NCBI RefSeq assembly: GCF_019969725.1
Contig: NZ_JAHXYW010000001.1
Coordinates: forward strand, 62,001-126,000
DNA: 64,000 nt
Reading direction: 5' to 3'
Source of the DNA: Neobacillus bataviensis
Lineage (GTDB): Bacteria; Bacillota; Bacilli; Bacillales_B; DSM-18226
Shown: positions 35,491-44,195 of the stretch, in pieces
Position numbering within the stretch: the stretch's first letter is position 1
Layout: each line of letters begins with the position of its first letter
Translations under genes and position numbers: made by a program
The notes under the pieces: model-generated
What the model saw: only the letters and a program-made list of their open reading frames with translations
What the model was told of the DNA's origin: nothing
The model's database searches: none

Positions 35491-36441
35491 TTGGAACGGA
35501 CAAGAAAGAAAAGAAAAAGAGTTAAATGGGGTAGGGTGTTAGGTGCCCTGCTTTTATTAGGGATCCTTGCCGCTGGTTTTCATCAAGTATTTCAATACAT
35601 TGAGGGAACCATACAGGTGATTAACCAACCACTTCAAAAAAAGGAGGGAAAACCTTCAGTTCAAGCAGAGAAAAAGAATTTAAGTTCCATAAATGTTCTT
35701 TTATTAGGAAGTGACTCACGGGGTGAAGATCATGCCCGAACGGATACAATTATGGTTGCCCATTATGATCCACAAACCCATAAAATGAAACTTATTTCTC
35801 TTATGCGTGATATGTTAGTCTCTGTTCCTGAACATGGGCAGCAAAAATTAAATGCCGCTTATGCTTTTGGCGGTGCTGAGTTATTAAGCGAAACCATTAA
35901 AGAAAACTTAGGGTTAGATATACAATATTATGCGATTGTCGACTTTAAAGGATTTGAAAAAGCTGTCGATCTCCTTGTTCCTGATGGAATTGAAGTAGAC
36001 GTTCCACATGAGATGTCTTATGGTATAGGAATGACCTTAGAAGAAGGTAAACAACAACTACATGGTAAAGAGCTGCTGGGATATGTCCGTTTCCGACATG
36101 ACGATTTAAGTGATTTCGGCCGGATTCAGAGACAGCAGGAAGTGGTCTCAAAATTGACTGAACAAGCTGTCGGCCTGCATAGTATCGTAAAACTTCCTGA
36201 ACTTATAGGACTTTTGAATACATACATAGATACAAATATTGATAGCTCCACTCTCTTGTCGATGGGGAAAGATCTGTTCACGAAAAAAGGTAGAAATATA
36301 GAAACATTGCGTATCCCTGAAGAAGGCAGTTTCCAAAATAAAACTATTGATGGACTTGGTGAAGTATTAGACGTAGACTTCCAGCAAAATAAAGAAACGC
36401 TTAATAAATTCATAGAAGAAAAAAGTGTTGCTTCACAATAA
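35491..36441 (+). CDS. LytR-CpsA-Psr (LCP) family cell-wall ligase
   Basis: About 316 residues. A short basic N-terminus and one membrane helix (VLGALLLLGILAAGF) anchor an extracellular LCP domain. The pyrophosphate-binding landmarks are seen: LLLGSDSRGEDHARTDTIMV, SLMRDMLVSVP, LNAAYAFGG and GYVRFRHDDLSDFGRIQRQQ. LCP enzymes transfer teichoic acid or capsule polymers from lipid carriers to peptidoglycan. The start TTG at 35491 is eight bases after AGGTGG; the GTG codons at 35479-35484 fall inside the site. It is a single gene with a strong terminator. Confidence 0.9.
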   Translation: MERTRKKRKRVKWGRVLGALLLLGILAAGFHQVFQYIEGTIQVINQPLQKKEGKPSVQAEKKNLSSINVLLLGSDSRGEDHARTDTIMVAHYDPQTHKMKLISLMRDMLVSVPEHGQQKLNAAYAFGGAELLSETIKENLGLDIQYYAIVDFKGFEKAVDLLVPDGIEVDVPHEMSYGIGMTLEEGKQQLHGKELLGYVRFRHDDLSDFGRIQRQQEVVSKLTEQAVGLHSIVKLPELIGLLNTYIDTNIDSSTLLSMGKDLFTKKGRNIETLRIPEEGSFQNKTIDGLGEVLDVDFQQNKETLNKFIEEKSVASQ

Positions 36442-36443
36442 TT

Positions 36444-36475
36444 AAGACGGCACCTGAATCACGGGGTGCCGTCTT
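36444..36475 (+). terminator. Terminator of the LCP gene
   Basis: AAGACGGCACC (36444-36454) with GGTGCCGTCTT (36465-36475). Confidence 0.85.
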
Positions 36476-36498
36476 AAGCTTTGATTCGAGATGAAATC

Positions 36499-37053
36499 CT
36501 AATAAAAGTGTTCACCTTGGGATAAATGAAGAATGTTATATATTACTCCATCCATTTTTGTTAACCCGCTTAAATCGCTCAAAAAGTAAAACACATCATA
36601 CTCCCATTTATCCGGATTATAGATAACTAAATATTCTGCATGATCAATTGTTGGGATACTTTCTTGGATCGTTTCTTTTAAGTTATTTAAACTTTCTTGT
36701 GGTTGGATTTTTCTTGTGATTTGAAATAGGTACTTATTTTCTATAATGTTAGACGTAATCGTATCAATTAGTGGAATTCCCACCTTTACGTGCTGCCAGC
36801 CAAAGGACCTTAAAATATTGTCGTAATAGCCATTAAACAAAAACTTGTTAAGCCCGTTGCTGTCTTTCCAAAGATATAAAGGACAATAACTATTTTGAAT
36901 ATTATTATTAGTCCCCTTTTCCGTTACCAAATACAGTTTAAATTTGAGGTCTTCAAATCCGTCTGTTTTATGGCCATTATCTCTTACTCTGTTTCTGATA
37001 ATATTCATATCATAATCACTTGGCAATGTAATCTTGTATTGTGTTGCAATCAT
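36499..37053 (-). CDS. DUF4865 family protein
   Basis: 184 residues from the ATG at 37053, about ten bases after AAAGGAGG. The N-terminus (MIATQYKITLPSDYDMNIIRNRV) and LYLWKDSNGLNKFLFNG...SFGWQ identify DUF4865. This is a ferredoxin-like, possibly antibiotic-monooxygenase-like fold of unknown function, often seen near stress or detoxification genes. It is cytoplasmic and apparently monocistronic, ending near the LCP terminator. Confidence 0.75.
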   Translation of the reverse strand: MIATQYKITLPSDYDMNIIRNRVRDNGHKTDGFEDLKFKLYLVTEKGTNNNIQNSYCPLYLWKDSNGLNKFLFNGYYDNILRSFGWQHVKVGIPLIDTITSNIIENKYLFQITRKIQPQESLNNLKETIQESIPTIDHAEYLVIYNPDKWEYDVFYFLSDLSGLTKMDGVIYNILHLSQGEHFY

Positions 37054-37123
37054 GTAATTTAAGCCTCCTTTTTTCATCTTTATTCTTATGCAATTTTACC
37101 AAATATTCTCAGATAAAAAACCC

Positions 37124-37165
37124 AAAAAAGCTAGTCCCTTTTTAAAAAGGCGACTAGCTTTTTTA
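37124..37165 (-). terminator. Terminator of pssA
   Basis: AAAAAAGCTAGTC (37125-37136) with GACTAGCTTTTTT (37152-37164); T-runs on both sides. Confidence 0.9.
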
Positions 37166-37172
37166 ACAAAGA

Positions 37173-37664
37173 TTATATTTTTTTAACTTTAATGGGACTA
37201 ACCATTAAAAGGGCCAGAATCATGGTTATCCAAGCATTGCTGTATAGAAATAATCCCATTCCGGCTAAGGGCAGACCCGCAGCGGGAATAGGCAGCCCCT
37301 TAAAATACCCTATCGTTGGTTTAATACTAAACCTAGCTAACCTTAATGCACCCATCGTTGGAAAAAGAATAAAGGCTAATGAGGTAAAAAATGATGGCGC
37401 CGCCAGCGAATGGAAAAGAAGGGCTGGAGCAACGCCAAAGCTAACAATATCTGCTAACGAATCCAATTCGACCCCAAATTCACTATTCACCTTTAATTTT
37501 CTCGCGATTCGCCCATCCAGGAGATCTAAGACTGCCGATAAGAAAATAAAAATGCAGGCCATTTTCAAATAACCGCTCATATTGAAGGTAATTGAAAATA
37601 CCCCGCATAATAAATTTCCGATTGTAAACAAATTGGGAACAGATTTTACTAGAGGCTGCAACAA
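37173..37664 (-). CDS. pssA: CDP-diacylglycerol-serine O-phosphatidyltransferase
   Basis: About 163 residues. The CDP-alcohol phosphotransferase motif is complete (DLLDGRIARKLKVNSEFGVELDSLADIVSFGVAP; the four aspartates bind the metal). Six membrane helices are expected. The enzyme makes phosphatidylserine from CDP-diacylglycerol and serine, the precursor of phosphatidylethanolamine. The start is TTG at 37664, about eight bases after AGGGGG, giving MLQPLVKSVPNLFTIGN. The longer frame from 37739 has no ribosome site. No psd gene is adjacent, unlike Bacillus subtilis, where pssA-ybfM-psd are clustered. Confidence 0.9.
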   Translation of the reverse strand: MLQPLVKSVPNLFTIGNLLCGVFSITFNMSGYLKMACIFIFLSAVLDLLDGRIARKLKVNSEFGVELDSLADIVSFGVAPALLFHSLAAPSFFTSLAFILFPTMGALRLARFSIKPTIGYFKGLPIPAAGLPLAGMGLFLYSNAWITMILALLMVSPIKVKKI

Positions 37665-37762
37665 GGTAGAATCCCCCTGACTTTTAACAATCCTTCTACC
37701 CCTATAGCATTTTCTATCTCGTTTTCCATTATTCATCATTCAAAAGTAGGTGCGGCTTTTTC

Positions 37763-37894
37763 TTATTGCTTTTTAATGGGAGTAACGACGGCAAATAAGT
37801 TTTCGGATGGATCCGATACATTAATTTCAATGATCTTATATCCATTCTCTCCATCATTTAACTCGTTTTTCAAAATGAAATCATTGTTATTCAT
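37763..37894 (-). CDS. Uncharacterised 43-residue protein
   Basis: ATG at 37894 preceded by GAGAGGAAGAAAGAG; the product is MNNNDFILKNELNDGENG then YKIIEINVSDPSENLFAVVTP. It is hydrophilic with a beta-strand-like C-terminal half. No family is recognised. Good codon content and a reasonable start support it moderately. Confidence 0.5.
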   Translation of the reverse strand: MNNNDFILKNELNDGENGYKIIEINVSDPSENLFAVVTPIKKQ

Positions 37895-37988
37895 ATCTCT
37901 TTCTTCCTCTCAAACAAAATACTCACAGAAGCTACTATATGTGAGAGGTTAAAATATGTGCATAATTTTTCGAAAAATAATTCTAATA

Positions 37989-38201
37989 TTAGCTTTGTTT
38001 TGGTTTAAACGTTTTACAACAGGTTTCGGCTGAGTTGACAGCTGAATCTTGATGATTCTTTTCACCTAATTCGGAAGACATTTCCGTATCATATCTAGCA
38101 TGGTTATCTAGTTCCACCATGATTTTTTCAGCTGTACAAACATTTCCTTCCCCATAATACGTACAGTTTGCAATTGCACAAGAAACTTCAACTTTTGGCA
38201 T
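37989..38201 (-). CDS. DUF1540 family small cysteine protein
   Basis: 70 residues from the ATG at 38201 after TTTGGAGGTGA. The DUF1540 signature is present (VEVSCAIANCTYYGEGNVCTAEKIMVELDN), with further cysteines at the end (AETCCKTF). Members are small, probably metal-binding proteins found in sporeformers and enriched in spores or stress regulons; no function is proven. The upstream frame codons to 38249 are not preceded by a ribosome site. Confidence 0.85.
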   Translation of the reverse strand: MPKVEVSCAIANCTYYGEGNVCTAEKIMVELDNHARYDTEMSSELGEKNHQDSAVNSAETCCKTFKPKQS

Positions 38202-38289
38202 TGTATCACCTCCAAATTTAATGTCCATTTCTCTTACTATTTTTCGCAATAACGATTATTTCATTCAAGGGTGAAATCGTCTCCAAGCA

Positions 38290-38318
38290 ACGAAAAGGAG
38301 CCCCAATAGGCTCCTTAA
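38290..38318 (-). terminator. Terminator of glnA
   Basis: AAGGAGCC (38295-38302) with GGCTCCTT (38309-38316), eleven bases beyond the glnA stop on the minus strand, followed by TTCG. Confidence 0.8.
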
Positions 38319-38328
38319 CAGTTTTTTA

Positions 38329-39693
38329 TTAAAATTTGGAATGATAGTTTTCAATTTCCCATGTATGAACAGCTGTACGGTAGCTATCCCATTCGGATTT
38401 CTTCAGGGAAACATATTCATTGTAAACGTGCTCGCCTAGTGTATTAGCGGCAATTTCTCCTGATTCTAGTTCCTTAATGGCTGCTGCCAGGCTGCCAGGC
38501 AGGTTATCGATTCCACGGAACGCTCTCTCTTCTTCATTCATGTGGAAGATATCTTCATTAATTGGCGCTGGTGCTTCAAGTCCCTTTTCAATTCCATCTA
38601 AGCCTGCAGAGGCAATAACTGCAAAGGTTAAGTATGGATTTGAAGATGGATCTGGACAACGTAATTCCACACGTGTCGCCAAACCTTTTTTTGCTGGAAT
38701 CCGAATAAGAGCTGAACGATTGGAAGCAGACCACGCAATATAACAAGGCGCTTCATAACCTGGTACTAGACGCTTATAAGAATTGACTAGCGGGTTTGTT
38801 ACGGCAGTAAAGCTCTTTACGTTTTCAAGAACACCTGCAATAAATTGGTAAGCTTTTTCTGATAATTGTAGTTCATCAGAAGGATCAAAGAAGGCATTTT
38901 CGCTTCCTTCAAAGAAGGACATATTAACATGCATACCAGAACCATTGATTCCGAATACTGGTTTTGGCATAAATGTAGCATGTAATCCGAATTTCTTAGC
39001 AACTGTCTTCACGACCCATTTATATGTAGTAGCAAGGTCTGCAGCAGTTAGGACATCTGCATATTTAAAGTTAATCTCGTGCTGTCCTTCTGCTACTTCG
39101 TGGTGTGACGCTTCAATTGTGAAGCCCATTGCCTTTAACGCACGGTAGATTTCTAAACGAACGCGCTCGCCAAGATCATGTGGAGATGGTTCGAAATAGC
39201 CTGCTTTATCGCCGAGTTCTTGAGTAGCATAGCCATTTTCATCCGTTTTAAAAAGGAAAAATTCTAATTCAGGACCAACTGAAATGGTGTAACCTTGATC
39301 GGCAGCACGATCTACAGTTTTCTTGAGAACGTTTCTAGTATCCCCTTCAAAAAGAGATCCATCAGGATTCTTAACAGAACATAAGAAACGAGCTTCTGAA
39401 TAATTAGCCTCAACTGTCCAAGGAAGTACAGCAAATGTATTAAGATCAGGCTGAAGATAAAGGTCAGATTTATTAATTGGGGAAAAGCCTTTAATTGAAG
39501 AGCCATCAAACATCATTTTACCTTCGATTACATCTTCTAATTGTTCACTTGTTACCGTAACGTGCTTAAGAATCCCTTCAATATCGACAAATTGTAAGTG
39601 TAATAATTCAACACTTTTTTCTTTAATTGTTTCTTTGATTTGTTCCAGAAGTGCAGTATCTACAGGTACATTTGAAATAAGTGTTTCAGTCAT
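38329..39693 (-). CDS. glnA: Glutamine synthetase, type I
   Basis: 454 residues, slightly longer than Bacillus subtilis GlnA (444) because of an N-terminal extension. The family signatures are present: FDGSSIKGF, GPELEFFLF, HHEVAEGQHEINF, the ATP-binding NGSGMHVNMSFF and the RRPDPSSNPYL-like ELRCPDPSSNPYLTF. It condenses glutamate and ammonia with ATP; Bacillus enzymes are feedback-inhibited and in that state bind GlnR and TnrA. No glnR gene lies upstream, which is unusual, since glnRA is the standard Bacillus operon. This may therefore be a second glutamine synthetase. A GlnR/TnrA box and a strong promoter precede it. Confidence 0.95.
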   Translation of the reverse strand: MTETLISNVPVDTALLEQIKETIKEKSVELLHLQFVDIEGILKHVTVTSEQLEDVIEGKMMFDGSSIKGFSPINKSDLYLQPDLNTFAVLPWTVEANYSEARFLCSVKNPDGSLFEGDTRNVLKKTVDRAADQGYTISVGPELEFFLFKTDENGYATQELGDKAGYFEPSPHDLGERVRLEIYRALKAMGFTIEASHHEVAEGQHEINFKYADVLTAADLATTYKWVVKTVAKKFGLHATFMPKPVFGINGSGMHVNMSFFEGSENAFFDPSDELQLSEKAYQFIAGVLENVKSFTAVTNPLVNSYKRLVPGYEAPCYIAWSASNRSALIRIPAKKGLATRVELRCPDPSSNPYLTFAVIASAGLDGIEKGLEAPAPINEDIFHMNEEERAFRGIDNLPGSLAAAIKELESGEIAANTLGEHVYNEYVSLKKSEWDSYRTAVHTWEIENYHSKF

Positions 39694-39715
39694 GTTACAT
39701 TACCTCTCTATCTCA

Positions 39716-39777
39716 TGTTATGTTTTCTCACATCAAATTTATAAGTTGATTATAGTAAAAAAAAGTTCTTTTGACAA
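39716..39777 (-). promoter_or_regulatory. glnA promoter with a downstream GlnR/TnrA box
   Basis: On the minus strand, -35 TTGTCA (39772-39777) and -10 TATAAT (39749-39754) are 17 bp apart. The box TGTGAGAAAACATAACA (39716-39732) fits TGTNA-N7-TNACA exactly. It lies roughly 10-25 bp after the predicted transcription start, a position suited to repression by blocking elongation. Confidence 0.85.
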
Positions 39778-39928
39778 TCATTTTTTGCATACTTTTTTGA
39801 ATATTTATTCTAAATTTTCCGTAAGCGTTTTCATTTATTTGAATAGGACGCTGATTTTTTTCCCATAGATTGTAGTGTTCCTATTTATAAATATACAAAT
39901 ATATGTATTTAAGTTGCATATATAAAAA

Positions 39929-39959
39929 AATGTCCCAAAAGCTAGGCTTTTGGGACACC
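39929..39959 (-). terminator. Terminator of the zinc alcohol dehydrogenase gene
   Basis: TGTCCCAAAAGC (39931-39942) with GCTTTTGGGACA (39946-39957); TTTTTTTATATA follows on the minus strand. Confidence 0.9.
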
Positions 39960-39995
39960 CTCGAAATAACCTTAAAAATTTATCATCTACTCAAC

Positions 39996-41036
39996 TCACA
40001 TTGTACTTGTATCAATTACGAAACGATACTTCACATCTGAAGCTAATACGCGTTCGTAGGCTTCGTCAATTTGGTCGGCTGAAATTACTTCAATCTTAGG
40101 AACAATGTTGTGTTTCGCACAGAACTCCAACATTTCCTGAGTTTCACGGATACCTCCAATCATGGAACCAGCAAATGAACGGCGATGACCGATAAGTGAA
40201 AACACATTTACTGACAATGGCTCTGCGGGCGCACCCACGTTTACTAGAGTACCATCCAAAGTTAACAGTGAGAAATAAGCATTAATATCAATTTTTGCAC
40301 TTACCGTATTAATAATTAAGTCAAAGGTTCCGGCAAGTTTCTTGAAAGTTTCTGGCTCGCTTGTGGCATAGTAATGGTCTGCGCCGAATTGCAAGCCATC
40401 GTCCTTTTTACTCAATGATTGTGACAGAACGGTGACCTCGGCCCCCATCGCATGTGCGATTTTCACTGCCATATGACCAAGACCGCCCATACCAACAACT
40501 GCTACTTTCTTTCCTGGGCCGGCCCCCCAATGGTTAAGTGGAGAATAAGTCGTAATACCCGCACAAAGTAATGGTGCTGCGGCGTCAAGTTCAATGCTAT
40601 CAGGAATTCTTACTACAAAGTCTTCCGTTACGACAATATGAGTAGAATAGCCACCTTGAGTAGGCTCTCCATATTTATCAACACCAGCGTATGTAGGGAC
40701 ATTTCCATTGAGACAGTATTGTTCTTCCCCTCGGCGACAGTTCTCACAATCACCGCAGGAGTCAACCATACATCCGACCCCTACTCGGTCACCGACCTTA
40801 TATTTTGTGACTTCTGCTCCTACTTCCGTGACTATTCCCGCAATCTCGTGTCCAGGTACGAGCGGATAGTTCACGGCCCCCCATTCGCCGTGAGCTGTAT
40901 GGATGTCAGAATGGCAAATACCAGCATATTTAATCTCAATTAGAACATCATGCAAATCAAGATCGCGCCGTTTAATTTCAGCTGCTCGAAAGGATTTGTC
41001 TGGACCATCTACAGCTCGTGCTTTTGCAGTTATCAT
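39996..41036 (-). CDS. adhA: Zinc-dependent NAD(P) alcohol dehydrogenase
   Basis: 346 residues of the medium-chain dehydrogenase family, CAD/YahK branch. Catalytic zinc ligands are in [16 protein letters not shown] (Cys), GHEIAG (His-Glu) and the later [16 protein letters not shown]. Structural zinc cysteines are in [15 protein letters not shown]. The cofactor loop is [12 protein letters not shown]. It probably reduces toxic aldehydes. A MerR regulator is divergently encoded and a matching dyad with a 19-bp spacer promoter lies in between, as for adhA/adhR of Bacillus subtilis. The symbol is by analogy. Confidence 0.9.
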   Translation of the reverse strand: MITAKARAVDGPDKSFRAAEIKRRDLDLHDVLIEIKYAGICHSDIHTAHGEWGAVNYPLVPGHEIAGIVTEVGAEVTKYKVGDRVGVGCMVDSCGDCENCRRGEEQYCLNGNVPTYAGVDKYGEPTQGGYSTHIVVTEDFVVRIPDSIELDAAAPLLCAGITTYSPLNHWGAGPGKKVAVVGMGGLGHMAVKIAHAMGAEVTVLSQSLSKKDDGLQFGADHYYATSEPETFKKLAGTFDLIINTVSAKIDINAYFSLLTLDGTLVNVGAPAEPLSVNVFSLIGHRRSFAGSMIGGIRETQEMLEFCAKHNIVPKIEVISADQIDEAYERVLASDVKYRFVIDTSTM

Positions 41037-41100
41037 AAAAAAACCTCCGATAATTTATATTTTCCAAGAGAATGCGGCTCTTCTTTCTCTTGCATAATTA

Positions 41101-41131
41101 ATGTTAATCCTTATAGTTAACTCTAAGTCAA
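41101..41131 (-). promoter_or_regulatory. MerR-type promoter and operator of adhA (site A)
   Basis: On the minus strand, -35 TTGACT (41126-41131) and -10 TAACAT (41101-41106) are 19 bp apart, the stretched spacer of MerR-activated promoters. The near-perfect dyad CTTATAGTTAACTCTAAG (41110-41127) fills the spacer. Confidence 0.8.
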
Positions 41132-41169
41132 GCGATTAATTTATATTTCTTTTGATCTATCAGAGGACT

Positions 41170-41226
41170 TTGACATTCAGCAAATACCGTGATAAAATCT
41201 CACCAACCCATAGAGTTAACTCGAAG
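41170..41226 (+). promoter_or_regulatory. Promoter of the MerR gene with operator (site B)
   Basis: TTGACA (41170-41175) and TAAAAT (41193-41198) are 17 bp apart, a standard promoter. The dyad CATAGAGTTAACTCGAAG (41209-41226) lies just after the expected transcription start, consistent with autorepression rather than activation. Confidence 0.75.
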
Positions 41227-41255
41227 TCTAAATCAATGAGAATAGGAGATAAATG

Positions 41256-41672
41256 ATGAAGACATATTCTATTAGCGAAGTTGCAAAAGAATTGAATCTT
41301 ACACCATATACCTTGCGTTACTACGACAAAGAGGGTCTTTTACCTTTGGTAGAACGGACACCAAGCGGAACACGATTGTTTAAAGAATCCGATGTCGCCG
41401 CTTTAAAAATAATTGAATGTCTTAAATCCACCGGGATGCCTATCAAGGAAATTAAAAATTTTATTGATTGGTGTTCTGATGGGGATTCCACATTACAACA
41501 AAGATATGATATGTTTATGGAACGAAAAGCTACTGTAGAAGCACAGATGGAAGAATTAAAAAAAACAATGGAAGTCATCGAGCATAAATGCGTATACTAC
41601 AAGACTGCATTAGATGCCGGAACGGAAGACATTCATAAAAAATCTAAAATAGGAATTTCCGTTACAAATTAA
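41256..41672 (+). CDS. adhR: MerR-family regulator, NmlR/AdhR type
   Basis: 138 residues from the second of two ATG codons (seven bases after GGAG). The N-terminal MerR winged helix (YSISEVAKELNLTPYTLRYYDKEGLLP, then SGTRLFKESDVAALKIIECLKSTGMPIKEIKNFI) is followed by a dimer coiled coil. Cysteines at about 52, 71 and 113 (IECLKS, DWCSDG, HKCVYY) could sense aldehydes; AdhR and NmlR relatives use a cysteine in this helix region. Three copies of one dyad lie at its own promoter, at adhA, and before the MFS/SDR genes, defining a small regulon. The symbol is by analogy; the operator differs from the Bacillus subtilis AdhR site. Confidence 0.85.
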   Translation: MKTYSISEVAKELNLTPYTLRYYDKEGLLPLVERTPSGTRLFKESDVAALKIIECLKSTGMPIKEIKNFIDWCSDGDSTLQQRYDMFMERKATVEAQMEELKKTMEVIEHKCVYYKTALDAGTEDIHKKSKIGISVTN

Positions 41673-41675
41673 CAG

Positions 41676-41722
41676 AGAGCCACCTGTATTTCATACTTTG
41701 TATATGAAATACAGGTGGCTCT
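41676..41722 (+). terminator. Strong terminator after the MerR gene
   Basis: A stem of about 20 bp, starting AGAGCCACCTGTATTTCAT (41676-41694) and closing with its complement to 41722. Only CTATTTAT follows, so it is very stable but U-poor. The 41723-41881 stretch beyond it shows no gene I can support. Confidence 0.8.
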
Positions 41723-41881
41723 ATTTATATCATATAAAAGCAATTAACGACTTAGATTACTAATTTTGCCCCTGCACGAGTATGTTTCTTGGCGGTATTT
41801 CCCCCATTCCACTTGATTCCCCAATAAAAACATCAACAAAATCACCTAAATTATTATCTTTTATTTAATAAAATTTCCTCC

Positions 41882-41912
41882 TTGATTTAGAGATAACTCT
41901 AACCTTTATACT
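41882..41912 (+). promoter_or_regulatory. MerR-type promoter and operator of the MFS/SDR genes (site C)
   Basis: TTGATT (41882-41887) and TATACT (41907-41912) are 19 bp apart, with the dyad TTAGAG-ATAA-CTCTAA (41887-41902) in the spacer. It is the same operator type as sites A and B. Confidence 0.75.
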
Positions 41913-41949
41913 TAATCAAGTAGCGAGTACAGAGGCAAAAGCAAAAGAA

Positions 41950-41974
41950 CCCCCATTGCTTCGGGGGCATTTTA
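41950..41974 (+). terminator. Leader hairpin between the MerR-type promoter and the MFS gene
   Basis: CCCCC (41950-41954) with GGGGG (41963-41967), followed by CATTTTATT. It resembles a weak terminator and lies between promoter site C and the MFS start, so it may attenuate that transcript. Confidence 0.55.
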
Positions 41975-41995
41975 TTGAAGATAGGAGATGTTTTT

Positions 41996-43165
41996 TTGGT
42001 TAAACGAAATAATTTATTGATTTTCATATTAACCTTAGGAGTTTTCGGAATTCTAAATACCGAAATGGGAGTTATCGGGATATTACCTTCCCTTGCAGAC
42101 CACTATGATGTCAGTGTAACTCGAGCAGGGTTGCTGGTGAGCCTTTTTGCGCTTGTCATTGCCATATCTGGTCCAATTTTGCCGTTATTATTTTCAGGAA
42201 TAAATCGCAAGAAGGTCATGTTACTCGTCCTTGGTGTTTTCATTCTTGGGAACAGTGTATCCATATTTACCACGAACTTTACCATTGCATTGATTGCCCG
42301 TATCATCCCAGCATTTTTTCATCCAGTTTATTGTTCATTGGCATTCTCCGTTGCTGCTTCCGCAGTTCGGAAGGAAGAAGCTACAAAAGCCGTGTCCAAA
42401 GTTTTTATTGGAGTATCTGCGGGGATGGTAGTGGGTGTACCTATTGTAAGTTTTATAGCTAATGCCGTTTCAATTGAAATGGCGATCGCATTCTTTGCCA
42501 TTGTCAATACCATTGTATTTATTGTTACATTACTATTTGTACCATCGGTACCTGTTAAAGAAAAACTTTCTTACGGATCTCAATTAAGCGTATTAACAAA
42601 ATCAATAACTTGGCTATCCATTGCAGCTGTCATTTTCATGAATGCTGCAGTATTTGGAATTTATAGTTATCTTGCTGAATATCTGAAAACTGTAACGAAT
42701 ATGCCTTCAAATACGATAAGTTTAACGTTATTCATTTATGGTGGAGCTAATATTATTGGAAACATTGTAGCAGGAAAGTTACTTACCCATAATGCCAGCA
42801 AATTGGTAGTATCTTTTCCTTTTGTTTTGGGAGCTGTTTATATCATATTTTTCTTCGCAGGAAAGTTTACCGTACCTATGGCAATCATTACTTTGATATG
42901 GGGAATTTTGGCTGGCATTGGGGGTAATATCAATCAATATTGGATTTTGTCTTCAGCTCCCGAAGCCCCTGATTTCGCAAATGGTTTATTTATCACATCA
43001 TGTAATATAGGAACAACCATTGGTGCGGCTGTAGGCGGGCTATTTATATCAGAAATGGGTACAAAATACGTCATATTTGTGGGAATCTTATCATTGATAC
43101 TAAGTTTGGTAACCATTCTACTAAGAAACTATATGTATAGTCCTGCAAAACAACTTTCTGTATAA
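41996..43165 (+). CDS. DHA1-family MFS efflux transporter
   Basis: About 389 residues with twelve membrane helices. The loop after helix 4/5 (GMVVGVPIVSF) corresponds to the antiporter motif C of drug/H+ antiporters, and the N-terminus (NTEMGVIGILPSLADHYDVSVTRAGLLVSLFAL) is typical of the AraJ/YdhP group of sugar or drug exporters. The start is TTG at 41996, eight bases after AGGAG; the frame from 41975 lacks one. It is controlled by a MerR-type promoter shared in design with adhA, so export of an aldehyde-derived or electrophilic compound is plausible. Confidence 0.88.
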   Translation: MVKRNNLLIFILTLGVFGILNTEMGVIGILPSLADHYDVSVTRAGLLVSLFALVIAISGPILPLLFSGINRKKVMLLVLGVFILGNSVSIFTTNFTIALIARIIPAFFHPVYCSLAFSVAASAVRKEEATKAVSKVFIGVSAGMVVGVPIVSFIANAVSIEMAIAFFAIVNTIVFIVTLLFVPSVPVKEKLSYGSQLSVLTKSITWLSIAAVIFMNAAVFGIYSYLAEYLKTVTNMPSNTISLTLFIYGGANIIGNIVAGKLLTHNASKLVVSFPFVLGAVYIIFFFAGKFTVPMAIITLIWGILAGIGGNINQYWILSSAPEAPDFANGLFITSCNIGTTIGAAVGGLFISEMGTKYVIFVGILSLILSLVTILLRNYMYSPAKQLSV

Positions 43166-43292
43166 GAAATAAATTCAACTTTTTATAAAAGCATCCTGTT
43201 CATTTTGGATGTCTCCTGTCCTACTATCTTATTAGATTTTTGGCTATGAAAAAATCTGCCCTATCCCTCGGCAAAAAAATGGAGGAATAAAA

Positions 43293-44000
43293 ATGTCAAA
43301 CGATATAAAAGTTGCGCTTGTCACCGGTGGGAATCGAGGAATTGGATATGAGTTGGTCAAACAATTGGCTTTGGACGGTTTTCGTGTCATTTTAGCGAGC
43401 CGGGATCCAGAGATGGGTCATAAAGCTACACAGAAGCTAAAGGATTCAAATCTGGACGTTTCGTTTATGGTGATAGATGTAGATAATCAAGAAAGCATCC
43501 ATCAAGCAGCATTTACAGTAAATGAGCGATTCGGAAGATTAGACGTGTTGATTAATAATGCTGGCGTGTATTTGGATAAGAATCAAAAGTTAGTGGCCAT
43601 GGATCCTTCCATTCTGGAGAGGACGATGGCAACGAATTTCTTCGGCGCATACCATGTGATCCGATCCTTTATTCCCCTCATGGAAAAACAAGGTTATGGG
43701 AGAATTATTAATGTTTCCTCGGAATATGGAGCCATGAGCGAAATGCAATATCATGGAGTCGGCTCTTATAAATTGTCTAAACTTGCCCTAAATGGATTGA
43801 CACGATTGGTAGCGGCAGAAATCCAAGGTGATATCAAAATAAATGCGGTCGATCCTGGATGGGTAAGTACAGATATGGGTGGGCCATCTGCTCCAAGAAC
43901 TCCTAAGCAAGCTGCTGAGTCAATCCTCTGGTTAGCGACGATAGGACCCGAAGGACCTAACGGAAAATTTTTTAGAGATGGGAAACAAATCGATTGGTAA
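43293..44000 (+). CDS. Short-chain dehydrogenase/reductase
   Basis: 235 residues of the classical SDR family. The cofactor motif is TGGNRGIG (residues 11-18), the structural NNAG is at about 88, and the catalytic Ser...Tyr-x3-Lys is in SSEYGAMSEMQYHGVGSYKLSK. The PGWVSTDMGG segment is typical of carbonyl-reductase-like members. It reduces a carbonyl with NADPH. The ATG follows GGAGG. It lies 127 bp after the MFS gene with no terminator in between, so it is probably part of the same MerR-controlled unit. Confidence 0.92.
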   Translation: MSNDIKVALVTGGNRGIGYELVKQLALDGFRVILASRDPEMGHKATQKLKDSNLDVSFMVIDVDNQESIHQAAFTVNERFGRLDVLINNAGVYLDKNQKLVAMDPSILERTMATNFFGAYHVIRSFIPLMEKQGYGRIINVSSEYGAMSEMQYHGVGSYKLSKLALNGLTRLVAAEIQGDIKINAVDPGWVSTDMGGPSAPRTPKQAAESILWLATIGPEGPNGKFFRDGKQIDW

Positions 44001-44195
44001 CAGTTTATATTTACACAGATGTACGATAACGTAGCAGCATGCAATTTGCTTACGTATCAAATTTTACTCTCTTCAAAAAAAATGAGTTTCCGCTAGACCA
44101 AAATTTCTCCTGGGCTGTCAGTAGTGAATGATTAGAAACTACTACAGCTCCAAATATTAAAGCAGATATCAAACGTTCTAATTATAGATAAAATT

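Noticed and set aside
43372..43383. Further REP-like match (GGACGGTTTTCG)
   Set aside because: It lies inside the SDR coding sequence (DGFRV) and lacks the stem arms; treated as chance.
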